Source of the DNA: CAYOEZ01 sp964402955
GTDB lineage: Bacteria; Chloroflexota; DTOL01; DAOUCN01
Assembly (NCBI GenBank): GCA_964402955.1
Contig: CAYOEZ010000087.1
Coordinates: 1-17,711, forward strand
Direction: 5' to 3'
DNA: 17,711 bases
Made by a program: the position numbers and the translations under genes. The notes under the pieces are model-generated. The model did not search any database. It had not been told where the DNA came from and was given only the letters and a program-made list of their open reading frames with translations. This document shows, piece after piece, positions 7,730 through 15,704 of this stretch (position 1 is the stretch's first letter; every line of letters starts with the position of its first letter).

Positions 7730-8927
7730 TCGGCTTACGTATGAATTGCGCCGCGCCCATAGCCATCGCCAGCGCCTCTTCAGGCAGGATCGAGCAGACG
7801 ATAATCGGCGTGGTGCTCGTCTTTGGATTAACACGGAGCTGCTGCAAGAGCTCCCACCCGTCTATTCCCGGCAACATGACATCCAGAACGATGATCTTCG
7901 GTTTCAGCCTGGTTGCTAGTAACACGACGCCTTCGGGTGCAGAGCTTCCGGCAAAAGTGTAGCGCGTGCCGGTCACGTACCGTTGGTACAACTGCAGCGC
8001 GTCTGCGTTATCATCGATGACCAGCACAAGCGCCTCATCCGCACGGGGCAACGTCAAGCGCACGGTAAAAAGGTCAGGCTGATCTTCGTCAGGAATGATG
8101 GCAATAGAGCCGGCCGACAAATCAAGTAGTTGCCCGGCGGTATCCAGGCCTTCAGCCCAATTGTGACTGGAGTCCCCTGCTTCAGATGCCAGCGCCAAGG
8201 ATTGCACATCTATCCGCACTTGTGCTTGGTCTGCTTGGATCTGCACACGCACGACATTCCTGGGAGCGGTGCCTACCGCTACCGTTAGAACGCTCAGCAA
8301 CGCCTGGCGTAAGGCGGCGCCGGAGACAGCCACGCGTGGTAAGCTCTCGGGCATGGGGCACTGGACAGCAGTCTTCGTCATTTCTAGCAGAGGTGCTAGT
8401 GTTCTGAGAACCGATGATACCACCTCCGCAACGTCAGACGACTCATTGAGAAGCGACTTCTGCAACCATTGCATCTCTTGTTCTCGGCTGGGCCCAACGT
8501 CGCTACTGTGGCGCTCGCCTCCGGCGTCTGTTGGAAGCGCCTGTTGTGCATAATGGTGCGCCACGTCATAGTGCATCCACAGGTATTCGGCCAACGCATC
8601 TGCAGCCGCCATCTCATCACGTTCGCTCTGTCGCTGGCTGATGCCTAGGGACTCGGCCACTTCAAGCGAGGTGAACTGTTCGATATAGCGTGAATACAGA
8701 ACACGATAGGTTCGCCAAGCTCTCTCTTGGTGGGGGGGCTGCACCTGGGGTTTCAGCGCCTCAATAGCCGCGAGCAGTATCTGTCGCAGCGCAGAAGTAT
8801 CCGTCGGCGACGAAATGGAAAATGCGCGTGGGAGCGGGCTGCGGCGAAACTCTCTGGGGTCGTACATGCGCCGCAATGTCCAGCGTAGATCCCTAAGAAA
8901 GGACGTGAAGATCTGCTCGTCGCTCAT
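7659..8927 (-). CDS. Regulatory protein with C-terminal receiver domain
   Basis: A 422-residue protein. The C-terminal receiver (about residues 300-416) is complete: the acidic pair Asp305/Asp306 in VIDDNAD, the phospho-acceptor Asp349 in VLDVMLPGIDG and Lys398 in FIRKPI. The N-terminal 160 residues are helical and contain SLEVAESLGISQRQSERDE, which resembles a helix-turn-helix. The middle (about 165-285) resembles a degenerate histidine-kinase HATPase domain (VSGAALRQALLSVLTVAVG at the N-box position) without clear nucleotide-binding glycines. It could be phosphorylated by the convergent kinase; that pairing is an inference from position. Its 3' end overlaps the kinase gene by 71 bp. No clear Shine-Dalgarno precedes the ATG at 8927. 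Confidence 0.85.
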   Translation of the reverse strand: MSDEQIFTSFLRDLRWTLRRMYDPREFRRSPLPRAFSISSPTDTSALRQILLAAIEALKPQVQPPHQERAWRTYRVLYSRYIEQFTSLEVAESLGISQRQSERDEMAAADALAEYLWMHYDVAHHYAQQALPTDAGGERHSSDVGPSREQEMQWLQKSLLNESSDVAEVVSSVLRTLAPLLEMTKTAVQCPMPESLPRVAVSGAALRQALLSVLTVAVGTAPRNVVRVQIQADQAQVRIDVQSLALASEAGDSSHNWAEGLDTAGQLLDLSAGSIAIIPDEDQPDLFTVRLTLPRADEALVLVIDDNADALQLYQRYVTGTRYTFAGSSAPEGVVLLATRLKPKIIVLDVMLPGIDGWELLQQLRVNPKTSTTPIIVCSILPEEALAMAMGAAQFIRKPINRLDFVAALDRLAAGAGLGSSG

Positions 8928-9275
8928 ACGGCTATCGCGTCGCCTTTACGTCGAAAAGATGGCGGAAATCGTTACCCAGATCAGATTTGGTGTGGTAACC
9001 TAGGCTGGACGATTTGTCTTGGGCGTTTGCTGTCGTGCACAAGAGATGCTGCCAGCCGCCTGTGCTAATGTACCACATCAGATGGCTATCTGCAAGAGCG
9101 CCCCAGGCACAGCGTTAAGTACGTTGCCGGGGCAGCCCGCACACCCATCGAGTTGCGCAGAACACTCTCTCGCCCTATGATGCGCAAGCACGACACCACA
9201 ACGTGGCTGCGGTCAGGTAAGCAGTCGCCGTAGCCATCTGCAGCCGGTTCCATATTATAGGAGGAGGAAAGCATT
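8928..9275. other. Divergent intergenic region between receiver gene and ABC importer
   Basis: This 348-base gap has no convincing gene. It holds a promoter for the importer (9153-9181), a leader stem-loop (9204-9236) and a strong ribosome-binding site (9260-9267). A 6-base inverted repeat (8971-8976 and 8994-8999) and a short hairpin (9079-9092) are possible operators but weak. I saw no convincing promoter for the minus-strand receiver gene. Confidence 0.6.
9153..9181 (+). promoter_or_regulatory. Sigma70-type promoter of the ABC importer operon
   Basis: TTGCGC (9153-9158) and TATGAT (9176-9181) are separated by 17 bases. The start would be near 9188, leaving a leader of about 88 bases. That leader contains a 9-bp stem with one G-U pair (9204-9212 with 9228-9236) upstream of the ribosome-binding site. 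Confidence 0.6.
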
Positions 9276-10661
9276 ATGGCTCTCTCGCGAAGGCAACTCT
9301 TACGCACATCGTTTGTGGTCGGCGCCGGCGCGCTCTTGGCCGCCTGTGGTGCAACACCGACAGCGACGCCGCTGCCGCCCACACCCACGACGGCGGCGGC
9401 AGCCAAGCCGACGTCCGCACCGACGGCAGTGCCAACCGTGGCTGTCGGGAGCAAGAAGATGACCATCCGCTGGGCGACCGGCGCGTCGGGCGCCACCGAC
9501 CCCATGGGAATCATCTCGCGCTCCATCTGCGCCAAATTCATGGCCGACTTCCCCAACATCACGGTTGAACAGGAAGAGACCGCGGGCAACGACCATCAGA
9601 CCAAGATTAAACTTGACGCCTCAAGCGACCGGTTGCCCGATGCCTTTACCTACTGGCGTTTGGATCCCGTTTTCGGCCTCGATCAGATCGTCAATGCCGG
9701 AAAAATCGCCGACCTGACTGACTGGACAAAGACGGATCCCTACTTTAAGGATCTCTTCGATGATGGGGCATGGAAAACAGCATCGCTTAGCGGCAAAGTC
9801 TACGGTGTGCCCAGGACAATGTTCTATGTGCAATTTGTCGCCAACAAAGAGGTACTGGATCGGGCCGGCGTGAAGCTTCCCAGCACATGGGATGAGCTCG
9901 TGGCCGCTGTGCAGACGCTAAGTACTAAGGGGGAGCTTCCCTGGGGTGCCAACAACAAGCTCGATAGCCACGCCCAGCGCATCTATAACCAGGTCATCAA
10001 CCGTATGGTCGGCAACGCGCGAGCGCTGAATATGCACGCCGGCAAGGAACCCTATAACGTTCCAGAAATCGTGAATGCCGCCAAACTGCTGCAAACGCTG
10101 GTCATTGGCAAGATGCCCCCCGATGCAAGCGCCTTGGATCAACAGGCTGTCATCGCCAAGTACATCAATACAGGTAAGGCGGCCTTCGTTATAGACGGCT
10201 CCTTTGAGATACCGCTTCTTGACAAGGCCGTGCAAGAGAAAATGGTCGTCTTGGAGTTCCCATTGGTGCCCGGTGGTTCACAAACAGAAAAGAACGTCGA
10301 GAGGGACCTCACCAACCTGGTGTACGTGAACGGCAAGAGCTGGAGCGACCCCGACAGGCAACCCGTGGTCAAAGAGCTCATCAAGCGTTTCACCTCGCGT
10401 GATGCCGGCAAGCGCTATTCAGAGGAGGCCCAACAGCCTGTTCCCATGCGAGGCGTAAGTCTGGACCCAGCCAAGGTGGGTCATCTCGCCGTAGAAGGCC
10501 AGAAGTTGGCCGTCGAGCGGCCGCAGAACAAGTGGATTCCCAGCGTCATGTCGCCGGACGTGCGCGCCAAGTATGACCCCATCGTTGCTGAGTTCCTTGG
10601 CGGCAAGTATACGCCGGAGAAGTTCGTCGAGGAAACTGGGAAAATCCTGATGGGCGCCTAG
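9276..10661 (+). CDS. ABC transporter solute-binding lipoprotein (family 1, carbohydrate type)
   Basis: A 461-residue extracytoplasmic solute-binding protein. The N-terminus shows a twin-arginine-like SRRQLLR followed by a hydrophobic stretch and the lipobox LAAC, with Cys24 as the lipidated residue; folded export by Tat is plausible. A Thr/Pro/Ala-rich linker (about 25-58) tethers the domain to the membrane. The body has the features of the MalE/UgpB-type family: ITVEQEETAGNDHQTKIKLDASSD early, DLTDWTKTDPYFKDLF, then GVPRTMFYVQFVANKEVLDRAG and LPSTWDELVAAVQTL. AGGAGGA lies about eight bases before the ATG. It is the first gene of a three-gene importer operon. The ligand cannot be told from sequence; a sugar, oligosaccharide or sugar acid is the best guess from the neighbours. 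Confidence 0.92.
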   Translation: MALSRRQLLRTSFVVGAGALLAACGATPTATPLPPTPTTAAAAKPTSAPTAVPTVAVGSKKMTIRWATGASGATDPMGIISRSICAKFMADFPNITVEQEETAGNDHQTKIKLDASSDRLPDAFTYWRLDPVFGLDQIVNAGKIADLTDWTKTDPYFKDLFDDGAWKTASLSGKVYGVPRTMFYVQFVANKEVLDRAGVKLPSTWDELVAAVQTLSTKGELPWGANNKLDSHAQRIYNQVINRMVGNARALNMHAGKEPYNVPEIVNAAKLLQTLVIGKMPPDASALDQQAVIAKYINTGKAAFVIDGSFEIPLLDKAVQEKMVVLEFPLVPGGSQTEKNVERDLTNLVYVNGKSWSDPDRQPVVKELIKRFTSRDAGKRYSEEAQQPVPMRGVSLDPAKVGHLAVEGQKLAVERPQNKWIPSVMSPDVRAKYDPIVAEFLGGKYTPEKFVEETGKILMGA

Positions 10662-10735
10662 GCCTCACGCCCAATACAACCGCGAACGAAGCGAGTAACA
10701 CGACAGCATCAAACAAGGCATAGGAGAGGACGGAC

Positions 10736-11608
10736 GTGGGAAGACTACGATTAAGACCAAATACGCTGCTGCTGCTGCTGCCTGCGTTCGTCCTCTACAC
10801 GATTTTCTTTTTGTATCCGTTCGTCCGCACGATGTACTACAGCTTCTTCTCGTGGAACGGTATGAGCCCGGCTGTCTTCCGTGGGCTGGACAACTTTACC
10901 CACCTGCTCACCGATTCTCTCTTCCAGGCGAGCATGGTACGGGTCATTATCTGGGCGATCCTCGCTATCATCTTCAAAGTGGGCTCGGCTCTGGTGCTTG
11001 CCGCCGTCTTGCGCAAGCCGATTACCGGCTCCCGCTTCTACACGTCAGTCTTCTTCGTACCTGTTGTGATCTCTGCGGCAGCCATGAGCCTGATGTTCGG
11101 CCTCTTGTATGATTTGGATACGGGCCCGTTCAACGTTATACTGCGCGCCGTCGGCCTGGGCTCCCTGGCGCGCAATTGGCTGGGCGACGAGCATACAGCT
11201 TTCCTGGCGGTGATCATCGTCCCTATCTTCCACACGATTGGCTACTTCTTCGTTATTCTGCTGGCCGGCCTGCACGACATCTCTGAAGAGATCTATGAAG
11301 CTGCGGAGATCGATGGCGCCGGCGCCTGGCGACTGTTCACGCGTGTGACGGTACCCCTGCTGTGGCCAATCTTGCAGATTTGCATTGTTTTGGCCATTAA
11401 CGGAGCTCTGCAAAGCTTCGACTACGTTTTCATCCTGACGGGTGGCGGACCCGGCTCAGCAACACAAGTTCCCGCCACCTACATGTACCAGAGAATCTTT
11501 GTTGGACTACAATGGGGCTATGGCAGCGCTATCGCGCTGGTCATTTTCCTTTTCAGCCTTGTTGTGACCCTGGTCATACGGCGGCTAACAACTTTCGAAG
11601 TGGAGTAG
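10736..11608 (+). CDS. ABC sugar transporter permease (MalF/UgpA type)
   Basis: A 290-residue inner-membrane permease with about six transmembrane helices. Its EAA loop EEIYEAAEIDGAGAWRLFTRVTVP (about residues 182-205) contacts the ATPase. The N-terminus has LLLLPAFVLYTIFFLYPFVRTMYYSFFSW, standard for the first subunit of family 1 carbohydrate importers. It begins with GTG, preceded at five bases by GGAGAGGA. It lies 74 bases after the binding-protein gene and six bases before the second permease, so it is cotranscribed with both. No ATPase gene is present nearby; a shared MsmK/MalK-type ATPase encoded elsewhere is expected. Confidence 0.93.
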   Translation: MGRLRLRPNTLLLLLPAFVLYTIFFLYPFVRTMYYSFFSWNGMSPAVFRGLDNFTHLLTDSLFQASMVRVIIWAILAIIFKVGSALVLAAVLRKPITGSRFYTSVFFVPVVISAAAMSLMFGLLYDLDTGPFNVILRAVGLGSLARNWLGDEHTAFLAVIIVPIFHTIGYFFVILLAGLHDISEEIYEAAEIDGAGAWRLFTRVTVPLLWPILQICIVLAINGALQSFDYVFILTGGGPGSATQVPATYMYQRIFVGLQWGYGSAIALVIFLFSLVVTLVIRRLTTFEVE

Positions 11609-11614
11609 GACATC

Positions 11615-12541
11615 ATGATTCCCGAGTCCGGATTCGAGCCAACTGCCGAAACCAATGAAACGCCTCACCTGCTGCCCAAGCGGATGGCAACTCGAACGTC
11701 GAGTGGTCTGTCCTCAGTCCGCCTGTCCGGCGTGGCTGTAGCCAAGTACATAGTCTTAACGGTCTACGCTGCGATCACGCTGTTTCCTCTCCTGTGGGTG
11801 GTCAGCAATTCGTTCCGGACGACAAATCAGATTCTCACCGGTATCCGGCTGTTGCCGGAATCGTTTTCCATGGTCAACTACGAGCGTGTTCTGATGTCAA
11901 CCAGCATTCCGAGAGCTTTCATGAACTCGTTGACGATTGATGGGGTGAGCATCGCGCTGCTGCTCGCTGTCGTCTTGCCGCTCTCTTTTGTGCTTGCCCG
12001 CTTCCGCTTTCGCTTTGGCGTCTTCATCTATCTGTTTTTCTCTCTGGCTGTCCTCGTGCCAGCCGTGACAGTCTTGCCCATGACCTTCAAGCTCTTCAGC
12101 GACCTGCAATTGCTGGGCCATAAATACGCGATCGCCTATATATATGTTGTCCGGCAGATGCCGCTCTCAGTCTTCCTGATGGTCATGTTCATGCGCACTA
12201 TTCCCGCCGAGTTGGACGAGGCAGCAATTATTGACGGGTGCGGAACGTGGGGCCTATTCTGGAACGTCATCCTGCCGCTCAGTCGCAACGGCACCGTGAC
12301 CGTTGTCATCCTCTCGTTTGTAGCCATCTGGAACGATTACCTGACTGCCCTGGTCATCCTGACCCGGCCGATAGACAAAACATTGTCGGTTGTCCTATCG
12401 TATGCGCGCACCGAATATAGCGTCGACTACGGCATGCTGTCGGCAGCCATCGTCTTTGCTATCGCCCCCATGATCGTCATGTACGTCCTCCTCAAGGATA
12501 ACCTGATCCAGGGCATGGCTATGGGCGCGGTCAAGGGGTAG
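11615..12541 (+). CDS. ABC sugar transporter permease (MalG/UgpE type)
   Basis: A 308-residue second permease. About 45 hydrophilic residues precede the first helix (VAKYIVLTVYAAITLFPLLWVVSNSF). The EAA loop reads ELDEAAIIDGCGTWGLFWNVILP at about 197-219. A GGAGTAGGA ribosome-binding site overlaps the stop of the first permease, and the genes are six bases apart. The N-terminal tail is longer than usual; initiation at the internal ATG at 11684 (residue 24) is possible but less well placed for a ribosome-binding site. It pairs with the first permease to form the translocation pore. Confidence 0.92.
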   Translation: MIPESGFEPTAETNETPHLLPKRMATRTSSGLSSVRLSGVAVAKYIVLTVYAAITLFPLLWVVSNSFRTTNQILTGIRLLPESFSMVNYERVLMSTSIPRAFMNSLTIDGVSIALLLAVVLPLSFVLARFRFRFGVFIYLFFSLAVLVPAVTVLPMTFKLFSDLQLLGHKYAIAYIYVVRQMPLSVFLMVMFMRTIPAELDEAAIIDGCGTWGLFWNVILPLSRNGTVTVVILSFVAIWNDYLTALVILTRPIDKTLSVVLSYARTEYSVDYGMLSAAIVFAIAPMIVMYVLLKDNLIQGMAMGAVKG

Positions 12542-12606
12542 CAGGCATTCTCGACGCTGTGCACATCCCTGTCGGCCCGCATCTGGCCAAAAAGCCAGTA
12601 CTCCCT

Positions 12607-12739
12607 TGAAAATGCGTCTGTGGAGTGCGACGAGAGCCTGCCCCGCTCCATCGGGCAATCCCTTCGTCGCCACGACGACAGGAGTGCCCGATACAGCGGG
12701 GCAGGCTCTCGTCGTACTCCACACGGCTGGACATTTTCA
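12607..12739. repeat. Long imperfect palindrome (MITE/REP-like) between permease and panB-like genes
   Basis: Arms 12620-12657 and 12685-12722 are complementary over 38 bases with three mismatches. Short outer arms 12607-12614 and 12732-12739 also pair exactly, and the centre contains a further 6-bp hairpin (12664-12669 with 12673-12678). The whole can fold as one large cruciform of about 133 bp. The rest of the 252-base gap (12542-12793) has no gene and no good promoter. Confidence 0.85.
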
Positions 12740-12793
12740 TTGCCGGTTGTGCCCAGGAGGGCATGGCCAACTCTGTGTAGAAGGAATGACGGA

Positions 12794-13651
12794 ATGACTG
12801 AACGCAAGAAAGTAACCCTGTCAACATTGTTTGACAAGATGACGAAGGGAACGCCCCTCACGATGATTACCTGCTACGACTACCCGATGGCGTATCTCGT
12901 CGAGCAAGCCGGTATCGACATCGTTCTGGTCGGGGATAGCCTGGGCATGACGATGCTTGGTTATGACTCCACCCTGCCGGTCACCATGACTGACATGATT
13001 CGCCACGCGGCTGCCGTCCGGCGCGGCACGCGCAACGCCTGGTTGATTGGCGACATGCCTTATATGACCTACCAGGCATCCGACGAGTCTGCTGTCCTGA
13101 ATGCCGGTCGCTTCATGGCAGAAGCGGCGTGTGACGGCATCAAGCTCGAAGGCGGGCAAGAGATGTGCTCGCGCGTACGCGCCATCGTCAATGCCGGTAT
13201 CCCGGTTATGGGCCACCTTGGATTGACGCCACAGAGCGTGTCGAGCCTGGGCGGTTTCCGTTTGCAGGGCAAGAGCGGCAAGCAGGCCAAGAAACTGGTG
13301 GATGACGCCAAGGCGCTGGAGGATGCGGGGGCGATGGCTATCTTGCTCGAACTGGTCCCCGATCGCGTGTGCGAGATGATCACGGCGCGCTCGAGTGTGC
13401 CGATCATCAGTCTGGGCAGCGGGCTAAAGGCCCACGGGCAATTGTTGATCTTTCACGACATGTTTGGCCTCTATCCGCGCTTCACGCCCAAGATGGCCAA
13501 GAAGTACGCCGATGCCGGCAAACTCATCGGCGACGGACTCAAACAGTATGTTGCAGAGGTTACGAGTCTGGCCTTCCCAACCGCGGACAACTGGTTCACC
13601 ATGAGAGATGAAGAATACACAGAATTGGTGCGATTATTGGAGAACGAATGA
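12794..13651 (+). CDS. panB: PanB-family ketopantoate hydroxymethyltransferase-like protein
   Basis: A 285-residue TIM-barrel protein of the PanB family, which transfers a hydroxymethyl group from methylene-tetrahydrofolate to 2-oxoisovalerate. Family landmarks are clear: TMITCYDYPMA, Asp48 in LVGDSLGMTMLGYDSTLPVT, Asp87 in IGDMPYM, Lys117 and Glu119 in IKLEGG, GHLGLTPQSV, Glu186 in LLELVPD, and the C-terminal HDMFGLYPRFTPKMAKKYAD. The loop usually written GIGAG reads SLGSG here (207-210). The start at 12794 matches the paralogue at 17514; an AAGGA lies eight bases upstream. The TGA overlaps the next gene's ATG, so it is coupled to an acid-sugar-dehydratase-like gene, unusual company for a pantothenate gene. 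Family membership is certain; the in vivo reaction is open, either ketopantoate synthesis or an aldolase role on a 2-keto acid. Confidence 0.9.
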   Translation: MTERKKVTLSTLFDKMTKGTPLTMITCYDYPMAYLVEQAGIDIVLVGDSLGMTMLGYDSTLPVTMTDMIRHAAAVRRGTRNAWLIGDMPYMTYQASDESAVLNAGRFMAEAACDGIKLEGGQEMCSRVRAIVNAGIPVMGHLGLTPQSVSSLGGFRLQGKSGKQAKKLVDDAKALEDAGAMAILLELVPDRVCEMITARSSVPIISLGSGLKAHGQLLIFHDMFGLYPRFTPKMAKKYADAGKLIGDGLKQYVAEVTSLAFPTADNWFTMRDEEYTELVRLLENE

Positions 13652-14817
13652 AAATCACAGATGTGTCAGTGGTCAAAGTTACGGGGCAATGGAAGGGCGC
13701 GACGTACCGACAATCTGAGCGACAGTCCCGCCAGATGGATGTCTATCCTGAGATCCCTCAGAGCGCAGGCAGCGGGAGTGGGCCAGGTAAGCTATCGGGG
13801 CTCTACGTCGAGGTTGCGACGGATGAAGGGCCAAGCGGCCTCTTTGGGCCCATCGAGGACGAACAGACGTCCATTATCCTCAAACAGTTGCGCCCCTTCC
13901 TCATTGGGCGAGATCCCCTGGCCAACGAGGCTCTCCTGGACCAGATGCTACGCCTGAATCGCCATGGACGCTCGGGTCTATTCGTCACCGGCGTTAGCGC
14001 GGTGGATTGCGCTCTGTGGGACCTGAAGGGCAAGGCGTGGGGCCAGCCTGTCTACCGTCTTCTGGGCGGACCTACCCGCGCCGCTGTGCCCGCCTACGCC
14101 AGCATGCTCGGCTTCCCCATCGATCCAGAGGGCGCGGCAGCGGCAGCACGAGAGTACAAGGGCAAAGGTTTCAGCGGTCAGAAATGGTTTTTCCGCTACG
14201 GTCCTGGCGATGGCCAGATGGGAAAGGAGCGCAACCTTGCCATGGCCCATGCTGTTCGTGACGCACTGGGGCCTCAGTACTCTCTCATGTTCGACGCCTT
14301 CATGGGCTGGGATCTGCCATACGCCCTGGAGATGGCCGCTGCGTTGGCGCCGCTCCACCCTGCCTTCCTTGAAGAACCAGTGCCGCCGGAGCGAGTCGGC
14401 GCGCTTCGCCAGATCCGGCAGGCCGGCGTGGCCGTGGCTACAGGCGAGCACGTGTATACGCGCTGGCAGGTCAAGGAGCTGCTCGTTGCCGAAGCTGTGG
14501 ATGTCGTGCAGACGGACCCTGACTGGACGGGTGGCATCACAGAACTGGTGAAGATCTGCGCCGTCTGCTCAGCCTTTTCTGTTCCCATGATCGCCCATGG
14601 GCACTCGCTGCTGCCTGCTCTGCATGTGGCCGCGTCGCAATCCCCGACAATCGTGCCAATGGTCGAGTTCCTGGTGCGATACCAGGAGCACAAACAAGCC
14701 TTGCACAAGCCCATCTACGAGCCCGAGCAAGGCTCCGTCAAACTGCCTACGCTGCCGGGCCTGGGACTCGTGCTGGATGACGACAGGATCGATAGCAGAG
14801 AAAAACTCTCCTTCTGA
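13648..14817 (+). CDS. Enolase-superfamily acid-sugar dehydratase (rhamnonate dehydratase-like)
   Basis: A 389-residue mandelate racemase/muconate lactonizing enzyme homologue that should abstract an alpha proton from a sugar acid and eliminate water to give a 2-keto-3-deoxy acid. The barrel has Lys179 in GQKWFFRYGPGDGQMGKERN, a block reminiscent of L-rhamnonate dehydratases. The metal ligands are Asp216 (MFDAFMGWD), Glu242 or Glu243 (FLEEPVPPE) and Glu267 (TGEHVYTRW). A probable catalytic His317 lies in IAHGHSLLPALH. The N-terminal capping domain is about 115 residues long. Its ATG overlaps the upstream stop (ATGA). The substrate is unknown: rhamnonate-type specificity is suggested by motif resemblance only, and other acid sugars (galactonate, fuconate, arabinonate) are possible. 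Confidence 0.88.
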   Translation: MKITDVSVVKVTGQWKGATYRQSERQSRQMDVYPEIPQSAGSGSGPGKLSGLYVEVATDEGPSGLFGPIEDEQTSIILKQLRPFLIGRDPLANEALLDQMLRLNRHGRSGLFVTGVSAVDCALWDLKGKAWGQPVYRLLGGPTRAAVPAYASMLGFPIDPEGAAAAAREYKGKGFSGQKWFFRYGPGDGQMGKERNLAMAHAVRDALGPQYSLMFDAFMGWDLPYALEMAAALAPLHPAFLEEPVPPERVGALRQIRQAGVAVATGEHVYTRWQVKELLVAEAVDVVQTDPDWTGGITELVKICAVCSAFSVPMIAHGHSLLPALHVAASQSPTIVPMVEFLVRYQEHKQALHKPIYEPEQGSVKLPTLPGLGLVLDDDRIDSREKLSF

Positions 14818-14825
14818 GGACAAAG

Positions 14826-15704
14826 ATGCAATATCGTATACTGGGACGAACCGGATACAAAGCTTCTGAGATAGGCTTCGGCGGCGCGCCGGCCGGCCTG
14901 CGCAACTACCTTGGCCAATGGGAGCCAACCGACCGCGAGGCGGCTGGCCGCGTGGAGCGCGCCATTCAGCATGCAGTCGAACAAGGTATCAACTACTTTG
15001 ACACGGCGCCTGGCTATGGCGGCGGCCTGAGCGAATCGATGTTCGGGCGTGCCCTCAAACCCTATCGTGACCGCGTCTTTCTGGCGACCAAGATCAAGGG
15101 TCCCGACGAAAGCGCACTGCGCCTTAGCATCGAGGAGAGCCTCAAGCGGCTGCAGACCGACCACGTTGACCTGATCCAGTATCATGGCACCTGGTACAGT
15201 GACGCCGATGTTGAACAGTTCCTCAAGCCTGGAGGCATAATCAGCGGACTCAAGGCCCTGCGCAGTGCCGGGCTGACCCGCTTCATCGGCTTCACGACCG
15301 AGGGGCCAAACGGTGCGGCGAGCCGCCTTATCGCTACTGGCGAGTTCGATGTGGTGCAGCTTTGCTACAACCTGATCTTCCAGCACCCTTACGATCCCAG
15401 CCGCCGGGCCGGCATCATGTACGAAGCGGAAGCGCAGCAGATGGGCATCGCCATCATGCGCCCGCTTACGAGCGGCACATTCCAGCGCTGGATCGCACAC
15501 ATCGATCCCGGGTTTGAGCAGCGAGTCGACCTGCCGCGGGCGCTCCTCAGCTTTGTCCTCTCGAACCCGCTTACCGATGTGGCGCTTGTAGGCATGCGCT
15601 CCGCTGAACGTGTCGACACCAATTGCGCCATCGCCGATGACCTCTCGGCAAGAATTAGTATGGACGAGCTACACACTCGCTATGTCCTGGGGGCGCACGA
15701 ATGA
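14826..15704 (+). CDS. Aldo/keto reductase
   Basis: A 292-residue NAD(P)-dependent aldo/keto reductase with a (beta/alpha)8 barrel. The full catalytic tetrad is visible: Asp59 and Tyr64 in YFDTAPGYG, Lys89 in ATKIKG and His120 in IQYHG. The C-terminal barrel region contains DVVQLCYNLIFQHP and VALVGMRSAERVDTN. A GAGGA ribosome-binding site overlaps the dehydratase stop, eight bases from the ATG, so the gene is cotranscribed. In this context a sugar 1-dehydrogenase role (aldose to lactone, as in AKR-type fucose, galactose or arabinose dehydrogenases) is reasonable, but the sequence alone does not exclude reduction of an aldehyde or keto product. Confidence 0.92.
   Translation: MQYRILGRTGYKASEIGFGGAPAGLRNYLGQWEPTDREAAGRVERAIQHAVEQGINYFDTAPGYGGGLSESMFGRALKPYRDRVFLATKIKGPDESALRLSIEESLKRLQTDHVDLIQYHGTWYSDADVEQFLKPGGIISGLKALRSAGLTRFIGFTTEGPNGAASRLIATGEFDVVQLCYNLIFQHPYDPSRRAGIMYEAEAQQMGIAIMRPLTSGTFQRWIAHIDPGFEQRVDLPRALLSFVLSNPLTDVALVGMRSAERVDTNCAIADDLSARISMDELHTRYVLGAHE

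Noticed and set aside
8971..8999. Six-base inverted repeat as operator for the importer or receiver gene
   Set aside because: Six bases with an 18-base-wide centre occurs easily by chance; noted in the gap description but not called.
12620..12793. An N-terminal extension of the PanB-like gene starting at 12620
   Set aside because: The extension lies in the palindromic element, has no homology-like features, and the paralogue starts at the equivalent of 12794.
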